Positions 1 through 6,367 of a stretch of DNA of 7,745 nucleotides are shown in pieces. Made by a program: the position numbers and the translations under genes. Each line of letters begins with the position of its first letter. Position 1 is the first letter of the stretch. The notes under the pieces are model-generated. The model did no database searches, had not been told where the DNA came from, and saw only the letters and a list, made by a program, of their open reading frames with translations. Source of the stretch: Lactobacillus helveticus DSM 20075 = CGMCC 1.1877 (GTDB lineage Bacteria; Bacillota; Bacilli; Lactobacillales; Lactobacillaceae); contig NZ_GG700752.1 of NCBI RefSeq assembly GCF_000160855.1, positions 684,292 to 692,036 of the forward strand, written 5' to 3'.

Positions 1-19
1 TGTACCGTTAATAATTATG

Positions 20-48
20 AAAAAGAGGCCATGATGGTCTCTTTTTTT
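20..48 (+). terminator. Intrinsic terminator of an upstream gene outside the window
   Basis: A stem of about 7 bp (AGAGGCC at 24-30 pairing with GGTCTCT at 36-42, one G-T pair) has a 5-base loop and is followed by seven T. A-T pairs extend the base of the stem. It must end a gene lying left of the window on the + strand. In related lactobacilli uvrA often sits there, but nothing here shows that. The A-rich left flank would also give some activity on the other strand. Confidence 0.75.
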
Positions 49-52
49 GCAC

Positions 53-80
53 TATAATAGAACACCCGGTATGATATAAT
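53..80 (+). promoter_or_regulatory. Promoter region of the rapZ-yvcK-whiA operon
   Basis: Two perfect TATAAT boxes occur, at 53-58 and 75-80. The second is preceded by TG at 72-73, giving the extended -10 form TGnTATAAT, which can work without a good -35. No convincing TTGACA lies at the right distance for either box. The second box would start transcription near 87, almost inside the ribosome site (AGAAGGAGG, 85-93), leaving a very short leader. The first box would give a leader of roughly 36 bases. Which one is used cannot be told from sequence. Confidence 0.55.
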
Positions 81-100
81 TTACAGAAGGAGGGTCAACA

Positions 101-976
101 ATGGCTGATGATAAGAAACAATTATTAATTGTTACAGGAATGAGTGGGGCAGGTAAGACTGTTGTGGCTCATGATTTAGAAGATATGGGCTACTTCGTAG
201 TTGATAACTTGCCACCAACATTATTGGGAAGTTTTTGGGATTATAATTCAAACGACTTCCACAAGGTAGCAGTAGTAATTGATTTACGTGTTAAAACTTT
301 TTATACAGATTTATTAGATGAGGTAAATTCACTAGAAGATAATGGCAACGTTCAAGCAACTATTCTATTCTTGGATGCCTCAGATGATGTATTAGTGGCA
401 CGTTATAAAGAAACTAGACGACTTCCACCGTTAGCTAATAATGGCAAGGGACGTCTATTAGATGGCATTCAAGAAGAACGTCATATTTTGATGCCAATAA
501 AGAATCGTTCAAATTACATCATTAATACGTCTAATTTATCAACTAAAGATTTAAAACAGAAGTTAATTAATACGTTTAGTGATCGCAAGCGTCAACCATT
601 TTCAATTGAAGTAATGTCATTCGGTTTTAAATATGGCATGCCAATTGATGCGGATATTGTAATGGATGTGCGTTTTTTGCCTAATCCATTTTATATTCCA
701 GAGTTGCGCCCATTTACAGGATTAGATAAGCGTATCTTTGATTATGTAATGAATAAGAAAGAGACGCAGGTTTTCTACCAAAAATTATTGGATTTATTGG
801 AAACTGCCATTCCTGGTTATATTAAAGAAGGAAAAGAAAAATTAACAATTGCAATTGGTTGTACTGGTGGTCAACATCGTAGCGTATCAATTGCACAACA
901 ACTTGCTCGTGACTTATCTAAAAAATATCCAGTCGATATTACTCACCGTGAGGTAAGTCGCTACATTAGAAAGTAG
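101..976 (+). CDS. rapZ: RapZ/YvcJ family nucleotide-binding protein
   Basis: This is a cytoplasmic P-loop protein of the RapZ (YvcJ, UPF0042) family. The Walker A motif GMSGAGKT is at residues 13-20, the family's C-terminal signature [10 protein letters not shown] is at 253-262, and 291 residues is normal full length. In E. coli, RapZ guides RNase E to the GlmZ small RNA and so sets GlmS and amino-sugar supply. In B. subtilis, YvcJ hydrolyses nucleotides and affects competence. Its role in lactobacilli, which lack a known GlmZ, is open. The ATG start is fixed by AGAAGGAGG at 85-93, seven bases upstream. It is the first gene of an operon, and yvcK follows after 10 bases. Nothing is missing or odd in the protein. 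Confidence 0.96.
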   Translation: MADDKKQLLIVTGMSGAGKTVVAHDLEDMGYFVVDNLPPTLLGSFWDYNSNDFHKVAVVIDLRVKTFYTDLLDEVNSLEDNGNVQATILFLDASDDVLVARYKETRRLPPLANNGKGRLLDGIQEERHILMPIKNRSNYIINTSNLSTKDLKQKLINTFSDRKRQPFSIEVMSFGFKYGMPIDADIVMDVRFLPNPFYIPELRPFTGLDKRIFDYVMNKKETQVFYQKLLDLLETAIPGYIKEGKEKLTIAIGCTGGQHRSVSIAQQLARDLSKKYPVDITHREVSRYIRK

Positions 977-986
977 GTATATCGCG

Positions 987-2030
987 ATGTCATATGGAGA
1001 AACGCGAATTGTGCGCGTAATTAAAGGTAGGCGTCCGCGGGTAGTAGTTATCGGTGGTGGTACTGGCTTACCAGTTATTTTGAATGCGCTGAAAGATCAA
1101 AATGCGGAAATTACTGCTATTGTTACAGTATCCGATGATGGTGGTTCATCTGGTTCTATTCGGAATTTTATAAACGTTGTTCCACCAGGTGATATTAGAA
1201 ACGTGTTGGTTTCTTTGAGTGATTTGCCACAAGAAGAAAAAGATATTTTCCAATATCGTTTTGATTCATCTGATGCATTCTTCTCGGGCCATGCCATTGG
1301 TAATTTGATTATCGCCGCATTAAATGAAATGCAGGGCAATATTTTTGATGCTGTTCAATCTTTATCTAAAATGATGAAAGTAGACGGCCATGTATTCCCC
1401 GCTTCTAATGAACCTTTAACTTTAAATGCTGAATTTGTGGATGCGACAACAGAAGCAGGAGAAACAGAAATCACATCTAAAGACAAACGAATTAAACGTG
1501 TTTGGGTAACTGATACTAATTCAAAAGCTACGCCTAAAGCTGTTTTGCCAGTATTGGCTTCAATTATGCAGGCAGATGCTGTAGTATTAGGGCCCGGCAG
1601 TTTATTCACTTCGATTTTGCCTAATTTAATGATTTCTAACTTAGGTGAAGCAGTTCGAGAAACTGAAGCTGAAGTAATTTATATTTGCAATATCATGACT
1701 CAACGTGGAGAAACGGATCACTTTAGCGATGCAGAACACGTTGAAGTGATCAATCGTCATTTAGGAGGAAATTATATCAACACAGCTTTGGTCAACGGGG
1801 CAAAAATTGATATGAGCAAGTTCCATCCTGAAGATTATGATGCTTATCTTGAACCGGTTAAGAATGATTTTAATGGATTAAGAGTACAAGGGTGTCGAGT
1901 AATTACTGATGATTTTATTGATCAACGTCACGGCTTGGTCTTTCATGATGGAGAAAAAGTAGCAAAAGAAATAATGAATTTGGCATTTGAGGCAATGTCA
2001 CGTAAAAGAATGAAGGAAAATAATGGCTAG
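987..2030 (+). CDS. yvcK: YvcK/CofD-like UDP-sugar-binding protein (gluconeogenesis factor family)
   Basis: The 347-residue product has the CofD/YvcK Rossmann-like fold signatures: GGGTGLP at 23-29, VSDDGGSSG at 48-56, PPGDIRN at 66-72, GHAIGN at 101-106 and GPGSLFTS at 202-209. In B. subtilis and Listeria, YvcK binds UDP-GlcNAc-type sugars and is needed for normal shape, wall synthesis and growth on gluconeogenic carbon sources. Despite the CofD fold, it is not expected to make coenzyme F420. A weak GTAGG ribosome site overlaps the rapZ stop codon, so translation is probably coupled to rapZ. The 3' end overlaps whiA by 8 bases. Its neighbour RapZ also acts in amino-sugar control in other bacteria, which fits a shared envelope-precursor theme, but that link is inference here. 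Confidence 0.95.
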   Translation: MSYGETRIVRVIKGRRPRVVVIGGGTGLPVILNALKDQNAEITAIVTVSDDGGSSGSIRNFINVVPPGDIRNVLVSLSDLPQEEKDIFQYRFDSSDAFFSGHAIGNLIIAALNEMQGNIFDAVQSLSKMMKVDGHVFPASNEPLTLNAEFVDATTEAGETEITSKDKRIKRVWVTDTNSKATPKAVLPVLASIMQADAVVLGPGSLFTSILPNLMISNLGEAVRETEAEVIYICNIMTQRGETDHFSDAEHVEVINRHLGGNYINTALVNGAKIDMSKFHPEDYDAYLEPVKNDFNGLRVQGCRVITDDFIDQRHGLVFHDGEKVAKEIMNLAFEAMSRKRMKENNG

Positions 2031-2958
2031 TTATGCTAGTGAAGTCAAAAAGGAGCTAACTTCGCTTGAGGTGCATCCGGAACATGCTAAAGCGGAGTTA
2101 GCTGCTTTTTTGCGGATGAATGGAGTTTTAAATCTTCATGATCATCAATTTAGTTTAGATATCACTACAGAAAATCCCGCTATTGCACGTCGAATTTTCA
2201 AATTAATTAAAGTGGCATATGGAATTGAACCATTGTTAATTGTTTCTCGTAAGATGAAATTAAAAAAGAATAACCAATATTTGGTTCGGCTTAATCGCGA
2301 TGTGCAAAAGATATTAGAAAATTTAAATATTTGGGATCCAGCTAAAGGATTGGTTACCAGAATTCCTCAAAGGATTATGAAATCCAGTGAAGGTGCGATG
2401 TCGTATCTTAGAGGCGCATTTTTAGCTGGCGGCAGTGTTAATAATCCTGAAACTAGTAGATATCACTTAGAAATTTATTCAACTTATGAAGATCATAATG
2501 AAGATTTAGCTAAGTTAATGAATGAGTATTTTTATTTGAATGCTAAGATGACTAAACGTCGGCGAGGCTATATCGTTTATCTTAAAGAAGCAGCTAAGAT
2601 TGGTGATTTTTTGCATGTGGTGGGTGCATTAAATGCTATGCTCAATTTTGAAGATTTACGAATTATGCGTGATATGCGCAACTCAGTTAATCGTTTGGTC
2701 AATTGCGATACAGCTAATATGAAAAAAACAGCTTCGGCTTCAGCCAAGCAGGTTGAAGATATTCAGTTGATTCAAAAAGAAAAGGGAATTGACAGCTTAC
2801 CAGAAAAACTACAGGTTTTAGCACGTTTTAGATTAGCTCATCCAGAACTAACTTTAAAAGAGGTAGCGGACCAAATTCCAGACGGACCAATTTCAAAATC
2901 TGGTGTTAATCACCGATTTAAAAAGCTACATGAATTAGCTGAAACTTTAAAAGAATAG
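2023..2958 (+). CDS. whiA: WhiA family DNA-binding protein
   Basis: This is a full-length (311 residues) WhiA protein. The N-terminal two thirds is the degenerate LAGLIDADG homing-endonuclease-like fold, seen in AFLRMNG at 28-34 and [15 protein letters not shown] at 129-143. The C-terminus (about 263-306) is a helix-turn-helix domain containing [10 protein letters not shown]. In Streptomyces WhiA is a transcription factor for sporulation septation. In B. subtilis it binds the nucleoid and influences cell division and chromosome segregation without a clear regulon. Lactobacilli do not sporulate, so a division or nucleoid role is more likely. The ATG lies inside the end of yvcK (8-base overlap), with GAAGGA at 2012-2017 as ribosome site. 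It is the last gene of the operon and is followed directly by a strong terminator. Confidence 0.96.
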   Translation: MASYASEVKKELTSLEVHPEHAKAELAAFLRMNGVLNLHDHQFSLDITTENPAIARRIFKLIKVAYGIEPLLIVSRKMKLKKNNQYLVRLNRDVQKILENLNIWDPAKGLVTRIPQRIMKSSEGAMSYLRGAFLAGGSVNNPETSRYHLEIYSTYEDHNEDLAKLMNEYFYLNAKMTKRRRGYIVYLKEAAKIGDFLHVVGALNAMLNFEDLRIMRDMRNSVNRLVNCDTANMKKTASASAKQVEDIQLIQKEKGIDSLPEKLQVLARFRLAHPELTLKEVADQIPDGPISKSGVNHRFKKLHELAETLKE

Positions 2959-2995
2959 AAAAAGAGGATTTGCAAAATGCAAATCCTCTTTTTTA
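2959..2995. terminator. Two-way terminator between whiA and clpP
   Basis: A perfect 16 bp stem (2959-2974 with 2978-2993) has a 3-base loop. The outer part is A-rich on the left and T-rich on the right, so each strand has a U tract after the hairpin. It starts right after the whiA stop and lies 14 bases beyond the clpP stop, so it can end both converging transcripts. Confidence 0.92.
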
Positions 2996-3009
2996 AATAT
3001 AATTAATGA

Positions 3010-3594
3010 TTACTTCTTCTTGTTAGCCATAATTTCATCGATCAAACCATATTCCTTAGCTTCTTCAGCAGTTAAGTAGTTATCACGTTCAGTATCCTTT
3101 TGGATCTTTTCTAATGGTTGACCAGTGGTTTCGTGTAAGATTTCGTTAATCTTCTTACGACTCTTTAAAATTTCGTTAGCTGCAATTTGGATGTCAGTTT
3201 GTTGACCTTGAGCACCACCTAAAGGTTGGTGGATAAGGACAGTTGAGTTAGGCAATGCAAAACGCTTGCCCTTAGTACCACTAGTCAAAATAATAGAAGC
3301 CATTGAAGCAGCCATACCAATTGCAATAGTTGATACGTCTGACTTAATGAAGTTCATAGTATCCATGATTGCAAGGCCAGAAGTAATAACACCACCTGGT
3401 GAGTTGATGTAAAGTGAAATATCCTTAGTGTTGTCTTGTGCATCAAGGAAAAGTAATTGAGCAATAATCGAGTTAGCCATTTGATCGTTAATTTCGCCGC
3501 TCAACATAATAATTCTATCTTTTAATAAGCGTGAGTAAATGTCGTAAGCGCGTTCGCCACGAGCAGTTTGTTCAATAACTGTAGGTACTAGCAT
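3010..3594 (-). CDS. clpP: ATP-dependent Clp protease proteolytic subunit ClpP
   Basis: ClpP is the serine peptidase core (a tetradecamer) that works with Clp ATPases to degrade damaged and regulatory proteins in the cytoplasm. The 194-residue product shows the full catalytic triad: Ser97 in GMAASMAS, His122 in LIHQPLGG and Asp171 in TERDNY. The spacings of 25 and 49 residues equal those of E. coli ClpP. The substrate-binding strand motif [11 protein letters not shown] lies at 63-73. Length is standard and no long propeptide is seen. The start is set by AGGAGG (3602-3607), seven bases upstream of ATG. It is a single-gene unit with its own promoter and a CIRCE operator, converging on whiA. The sequence is intact. 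Confidence 0.98.
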   Translation of the reverse strand: MLVPTVIEQTARGERAYDIYSRLLKDRIIMLSGEINDQMANSIIAQLLFLDAQDNTKDISLYINSPGGVITSGLAIMDTMNFIKSDVSTIAIGMAASMASIILTSGTKGKRFALPNSTVLIHQPLGGAQGQQTDIQIAANEILKSRKKINEILHETTGQPLEKIQKDTERDNYLTAEEAKEYGLIDEIMANKKK

Positions 3595-3627
3595 ATGTTT
3601 GCCTCCTAAATTTATTTCTTAATTAAA

Positions 3628-3654
3628 TTAGCACTCTTTTAAGTACTGTGCTAA
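3628..3654 (-). promoter_or_regulatory. CIRCE operator (HrcA-binding inverted repeat) of clpP
   Basis: The consensus CIRCE is TTAGCACTC-N9-GAGTGCTAA. Read on the clpP strand, this site is TTAGCACAG, nine bases, then GAGTGCTAA: one perfect arm and one arm with two mismatches, at exactly the canonical spacing. Flanking bases lengthen the symmetry to AATTAGCAC and GTGCTAATT. It overlaps the last base of the -10 box and the expected transcription start, where a bound repressor would block transcription. HrcA control of clpP is therefore inferred. Confidence 0.85.
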
Positions 3655-3682
3655 TTAAATCACTTCGTAATAAAAGTGTCAA
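3654..3682 (-). promoter_or_regulatory. SigA-type promoter of clpP
   Basis: On the minus strand there is a perfect -35 box TTGACA (3682-3677), a 17-base spacer and a -10 box TTTAAT (3659-3654, five of six matches). The expected start is near 3647, inside the CIRCE element, giving a leader of about 53 bases up to the ATG. Confidence 0.85.
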
Positions 3683-3715
3683 ATAAAGAGATCTACTTGT
3701 ATTCAAATTGTATTT

Positions 3716-3742
3716 TTGAGAATATTATTTATATATTATAAT
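3716..3742 (+). promoter_or_regulatory. Probable promoter of the secreted-protein gene
   Basis: A perfect -10 box TATAAT lies at 3737-3742 in a very AT-rich stretch. Candidate -35 boxes are TTGAGA at 3716-3721 (15-base spacer, short) and TTTTGA at 3714-3719 (17-base spacer, weaker). An overlapping TATATT at 3732-3737 pairs with TTGTAT at 3708-3713 across 18 bases. Downstream, ATTAC (3750-3754) and GTAAT (3759-3763) form a small inverted repeat in the leader, of unknown meaning. Confidence 0.55.
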
Positions 3743-3780
3743 AATGTAAATTACTGTTGTAATATTGTAGGAGGACAAGC

Positions 3781-5406
3781 TTGAAGTATAAGAATAAGAT
3801 TTTAACTGCAACATCAGCTGTTGCACTTAGTGTTGGTTTATTAATGGGTTATTCTAATCCTGTTTTTGCTACTAATTCTAAGACAACTGCTAAAGCAGAC
3901 AAGACTAAAGATAGTTCAACCGATAAAAAAGAACCAGTTCAAACCAGTACTTCTTACGATTTGATGGTTAAAGTAGGTAGTAACAGAAATTATGGTGTTT
4001 ATAAGAGCATTAAGAATGGTGAGCCTGTAAAGAAACTTGCCAGTGCTAGTGATTATCAATATGCTCATATTCAATCAGATCAACGAATTAAAACCCAACA
4101 TGGTACTTATTGGCGTATTTATGTTAATGGCCGTAAGGTAGGATATGTTAACCAAAACTGGTTTACTAGAAATAAAATTGCTGTACCTAAGACCGTAAGC
4201 TTAGTAAGAAATAGTCATTCTGATTTTGCTCCAGAAGATGCTGTTAGTTACGTAACTAACCACATGGGAACTGTAATTCCAACTCAAGATATTACAATTT
4301 CTGAAGATGCAATTGATTGTTCCGAACCTGGCACTTATAAAGTGAAGTATAGCTATGGTAGTGCTAAGGCCACTGTTAAGGTTACTGTAAGAAAGAGCAC
4401 CAAAGAAGGTGTAGCTGATGCAGATAGCGTGCAAGCTAAGCCATTTAGTGGTGATTTGAAGTCTTGGAAGACTTACTACGGTAGTTCTTCTAACTATGTA
4501 ACTAAGACCGACTTTGCTCCAGATAAGTCAAAGCATAGTTACACTACTGATAACAGTAATATGACTTTCAAGACTCGCTACTTCCAACCAGTTTTGCTTA
4601 GCGTTGCTAGAGATATTAAAGACGACGATTACATTAATCGTGTAGGTCATATTCCAGAAGGTATTGCCATATCAGATGGTTGGCTTTACAGTAGTTTGCT
4701 CAGCAGCACTAAGATTTCTAATGGTCACATCGTTGGCTATAATTTGAACCATTTAACTAATGCATTTAATGGTCAATACTTGCTTGATATGTCTCAAAAG
4801 GAGTTTAATTCTTACGTTAAGAACATTAAGGTAAGTCCATATATTCCAATCGGCCACGGTCAAGCTATGGGTGCAACTGATAAGTATATTTATGTAGTTA
4901 ACTATGATAACAAGACATTATATAAGAGCAACAGATCAGAAGAATTACTTCAAATCCGTAAGAGTGATATGTGCATTAACAAGATTTGGACATTTAAATG
5001 CTGGAATGGTAGTGACTCAGAAGGTCGTTACTTCCGTAATGGTGTCGTTGTAGATGATCACAAGATGTACACTACTCTTTACAATAAGCAAAAAGACCAA
5101 ACTGAATACTGGAAATTCAACCGTAAAGGTGATAACTGGTACCCAACTATGTTAGGTGCAACTAAGACTGGTATTGTTTCAAATACTTATACTCAAGGTT
5201 TCGCATATGATCCTAAGAATGGCAACTTCTATCTTGCATTTAACGATGTAATTGCTAAGATTGCTCGTGATGGTGAAGTTAAGGATACTTATCAATTCCA
5301 CACTGGTCGTGAAATTGAAGGTATTGCTGTTTCAAACAATAGACTTTACATGAATTTAGCTCAACGTGCTGAATTACTTGAAAGTACAGAAAAGTTAACT
5401 AAATAA
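3781..5406 (+). CDS. Secreted multidomain protein: SH3/GW-like, Ig-like and putative beta-propeller
   Basis: This 541-residue exported protein has unknown function. Residues 1-30 are a Sec signal peptide: basic start MKYKNK, a hydrophobic core at 7-24 and likely cleavage after VFA (28-30). A Lys/Thr/Ser-rich linker runs to about 57. Residues 59-131 look like an SH3/GW domain (YWRIYVNGRKVGYVNQNWF at 110-128), a fold that often binds wall polymers. Residues 138-204 resemble a bacterial Ig-like domain (EPGTYKVKYSYG at 182-193). The remainder has five spaced strands of the form G-x-A-x-x-D-x-x-x-Y near 294, 360, 421, 473 and 514, suggesting a beta-propeller. Three cysteines (180, 398, 407) are unusual for exported lactobacillar proteins. 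No LPXTG or other anchor is visible, so it is probably wall- or S-layer-associated or free. Start: TTG, six bases after AGGAGG (3769-3774). Codons look biased toward high expression. The domain calls are by eye. Confidence 0.85.
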   Translation: MKYKNKILTATSAVALSVGLLMGYSNPVFATNSKTTAKADKTKDSSTDKKEPVQTSTSYDLMVKVGSNRNYGVYKSIKNGEPVKKLASASDYQYAHIQSDQRIKTQHGTYWRIYVNGRKVGYVNQNWFTRNKIAVPKTVSLVRNSHSDFAPEDAVSYVTNHMGTVIPTQDITISEDAIDCSEPGTYKVKYSYGSAKATVKVTVRKSTKEGVADADSVQAKPFSGDLKSWKTYYGSSSNYVTKTDFAPDKSKHSYTTDNSNMTFKTRYFQPVLLSVARDIKDDDYINRVGHIPEGIAISDGWLYSSLLSSTKISNGHIVGYNLNHLTNAFNGQYLLDMSQKEFNSYVKNIKVSPYIPIGHGQAMGATDKYIYVVNYDNKTLYKSNRSEELLQIRKSDMCINKIWTFKCWNGSDSEGRYFRNGVVVDDHKMYTTLYNKQKDQTEYWKFNRKGDNWYPTMLGATKTGIVSNTYTQGFAYDPKNGNFYLAFNDVIAKIARDGEVKDTYQFHTGREIEGIAVSNNRLYMNLAQRAELLESTEKLTK

Positions 5407-5416
5407 TTTATTCATT

Positions 5417-5454
5417 AAAAAGGGCAATGAACGTTTAAGTTCATTGCCTTTTTT
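5417..5454. terminator. Two-way terminator between the secreted-protein gene and the HAD gene
   Basis: A stem of about 12 bp (5421-5432 with 5439-5450, one G-T pair) closes a 6-base loop. An A run lies on the left and seven T on the right. It lies 10 bases after the stop of the + strand gene and just past the stop of the convergent HAD gene, so it can serve both. Confidence 0.9.
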
Positions 5455-5460
5455 TGTTAT

Positions 5461-6276
5461 CTATTTATCAGCATCTAAGTATTTTTGCAGTACTCTGAAA
5501 ACTCCATTTTCAGTATTAGCTGGTGCAATATATTTAGCGTGCTCTTTAACAATTGGCATCCCATTGGCCATAGCATATGAGTATTTGGCAAAATCAAGCA
5601 TGGCAATATCATTATCGCTATCACCAAATGCGATTAGATCGTCACCGGTTAAGTTTAATTTGGCTAATAGGTGTTTTAAACCAGCACCCTTGTTAATGCC
5701 ATACACGTTAGTATCAATAGCAGTATTGGCGGATCCAAATGCAGAAATCTTTTGTTCATGCTTTGCATTAAATTCTTTTTCAATTTCTGGAGCTTTAGAA
5801 TTGTCTAAACTAAAAGTGATTTGCAAGATATCTTTTTTAGGCAAATCTTCCCAGTGATCAACGACTGCGCTTTGTCCAGCAAAGTATGCTAAAAAGTCAC
5901 GTTCAGTCTTAGGAATTGCTCTATGAAAGTATGCTACATCAGTTTCAAAGACCATAGGAGCTACTTTGCCATATTTATCACTGACCTCTTTGAGCAGACT
6001 AAGTGCAGTTTCACGCTTTAATGGGTAAGAAGTAACAGTTTCACCATTAACAACAAGCATAGAACCGTTCAATGAAACAAAATCCATGCGTTCCGCAAAA
6101 TCGCCAAAGTCTTGTTTTAATCTGGTGTACGGACGTCCAGAAGCTACAATGAAATGGACGTTTCTTTTCTCTAATTCTGTAAGTATTTGATCAAATTGTT
6201 CATGATTGAATTGCTTACGGTCATCTAAGAATGTTCCGTCCATGTCAACTGCAACAGCTTTAAAAGGTAATGTCAT
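5461..6276 (-). CDS. Cof-type HAD-superfamily phosphatase
   Basis: This is a 271-residue cytoplasmic hydrolase of the HAD type IIB (Cof/YbjI-like) family, which removes phosphate from small molecules such as sugar phosphates and nucleotides. All four motifs are present: DMDGTFL at 11-17 (nucleophile Asp11, acid Asp13), Ser46 in VASGRPY, Lys196 in INKGAG, and GDSDND at 218-223 for magnesium. The cap domain lies between motifs II and III. The true substrate cannot be read from sequence. I chose the ATG at 6276 because GAGGTGG (6283-6289) precedes it by six bases and the family normally begins a few residues before DMDGT. The open frame runs upstream to 6360, but that extension crosses the promoter and terminator. 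It is a single-gene unit between two hairpins. Confidence 0.93.
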   Translation of the reverse strand: MTLPFKAVAVDMDGTFLDDRKQFNHEQFDQILTELEKRNVHFIVASGRPYTRLKQDFGDFAERMDFVSLNGSMLVVNGETVTSYPLKRETALSLLKEVSDKYGKVAPMVFETDVAYFHRAIPKTERDFLAYFAGQSAVVDHWEDLPKKDILQITFSLDNSKAPEIEKEFNAKHEQKISAFGSANTAIDTNVYGINKGAGLKHLLAKLNLTGDDLIAFGDSDNDIAMLDFAKYSYAMANGMPIVKEHAKYIAPANTENGVFRVLQKYLDADK

Positions 6277-6307
6277 ATTTTTCCACCTCATTTTTAATCT
6301 AAATGAA

Positions 6308-6335
6308 ATTAAAAATAAAAAAAGACCGCTGTCAA
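6308..6335 (-). promoter_or_regulatory. Promoter of the HAD phosphatase gene
   Basis: On the minus strand a perfect TTGACA (6335-6330), a 16-base spacer and TTTAAT (6313-6308) form a good SigA promoter. The predicted start is near 6301, giving a leader of about 25 bases. The -35 box lies wholly in the loop of the terminator of the upstream permease, and the spacer contains that hairpin's right arm and U tract. Confidence 0.75.
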
Positions 6336-6345
6336 CGGTCTTTTT
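6317..6345. terminator. Terminator of the permease pseudogene, overlapping the HAD promoter
   Basis: A 10 bp stem (GACCG at 6324-6328 with CGGTC at 6336-6340, extended by five A-T pairs) has a 7-base loop. On the minus strand it is followed by seven T, which fits termination of the permease transcript 23 bases past its stop. It could also act on the + strand, which carries five T, but no + strand gene lies to the left to need it. Confidence 0.88.
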
Positions 6346-6367
6346 AATATATCTATACATCTATACC

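Noticed and set aside
1097..1609. Minus-strand open frames within yvcK
   Set aside because: They are shadows of a well-conserved gene in the other strand, with no motifs or start signals.
3677..3695. Possible CtsR box near the clpP -35 (GTCAAA followed by a loose second half)
   Set aside because: Only one heptamer half is recognisable; the second half does not match GGTCAAA. The TGTCAA is explained as the complement of the -35 box.
4201..4434. Minus-strand open frame within the secreted-protein gene
   Set aside because: It overlaps the Ig-like coding region, has no ribosome site and no recognisable content.
5444..5857. Plus-strand open frame opposite the HAD gene
   Set aside because: It is the antisense of a gene with all four HAD motifs, begins inside a terminator and has no ribosome site.
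6277..6360. Upstream in-frame extension of the HAD gene (28 more residues)
   Set aside because: It spans the terminator and promoter, lacks a ribosome site at its first ATG, and the family does not have such an extension. The ATG at 6276 has a good ribosome site.
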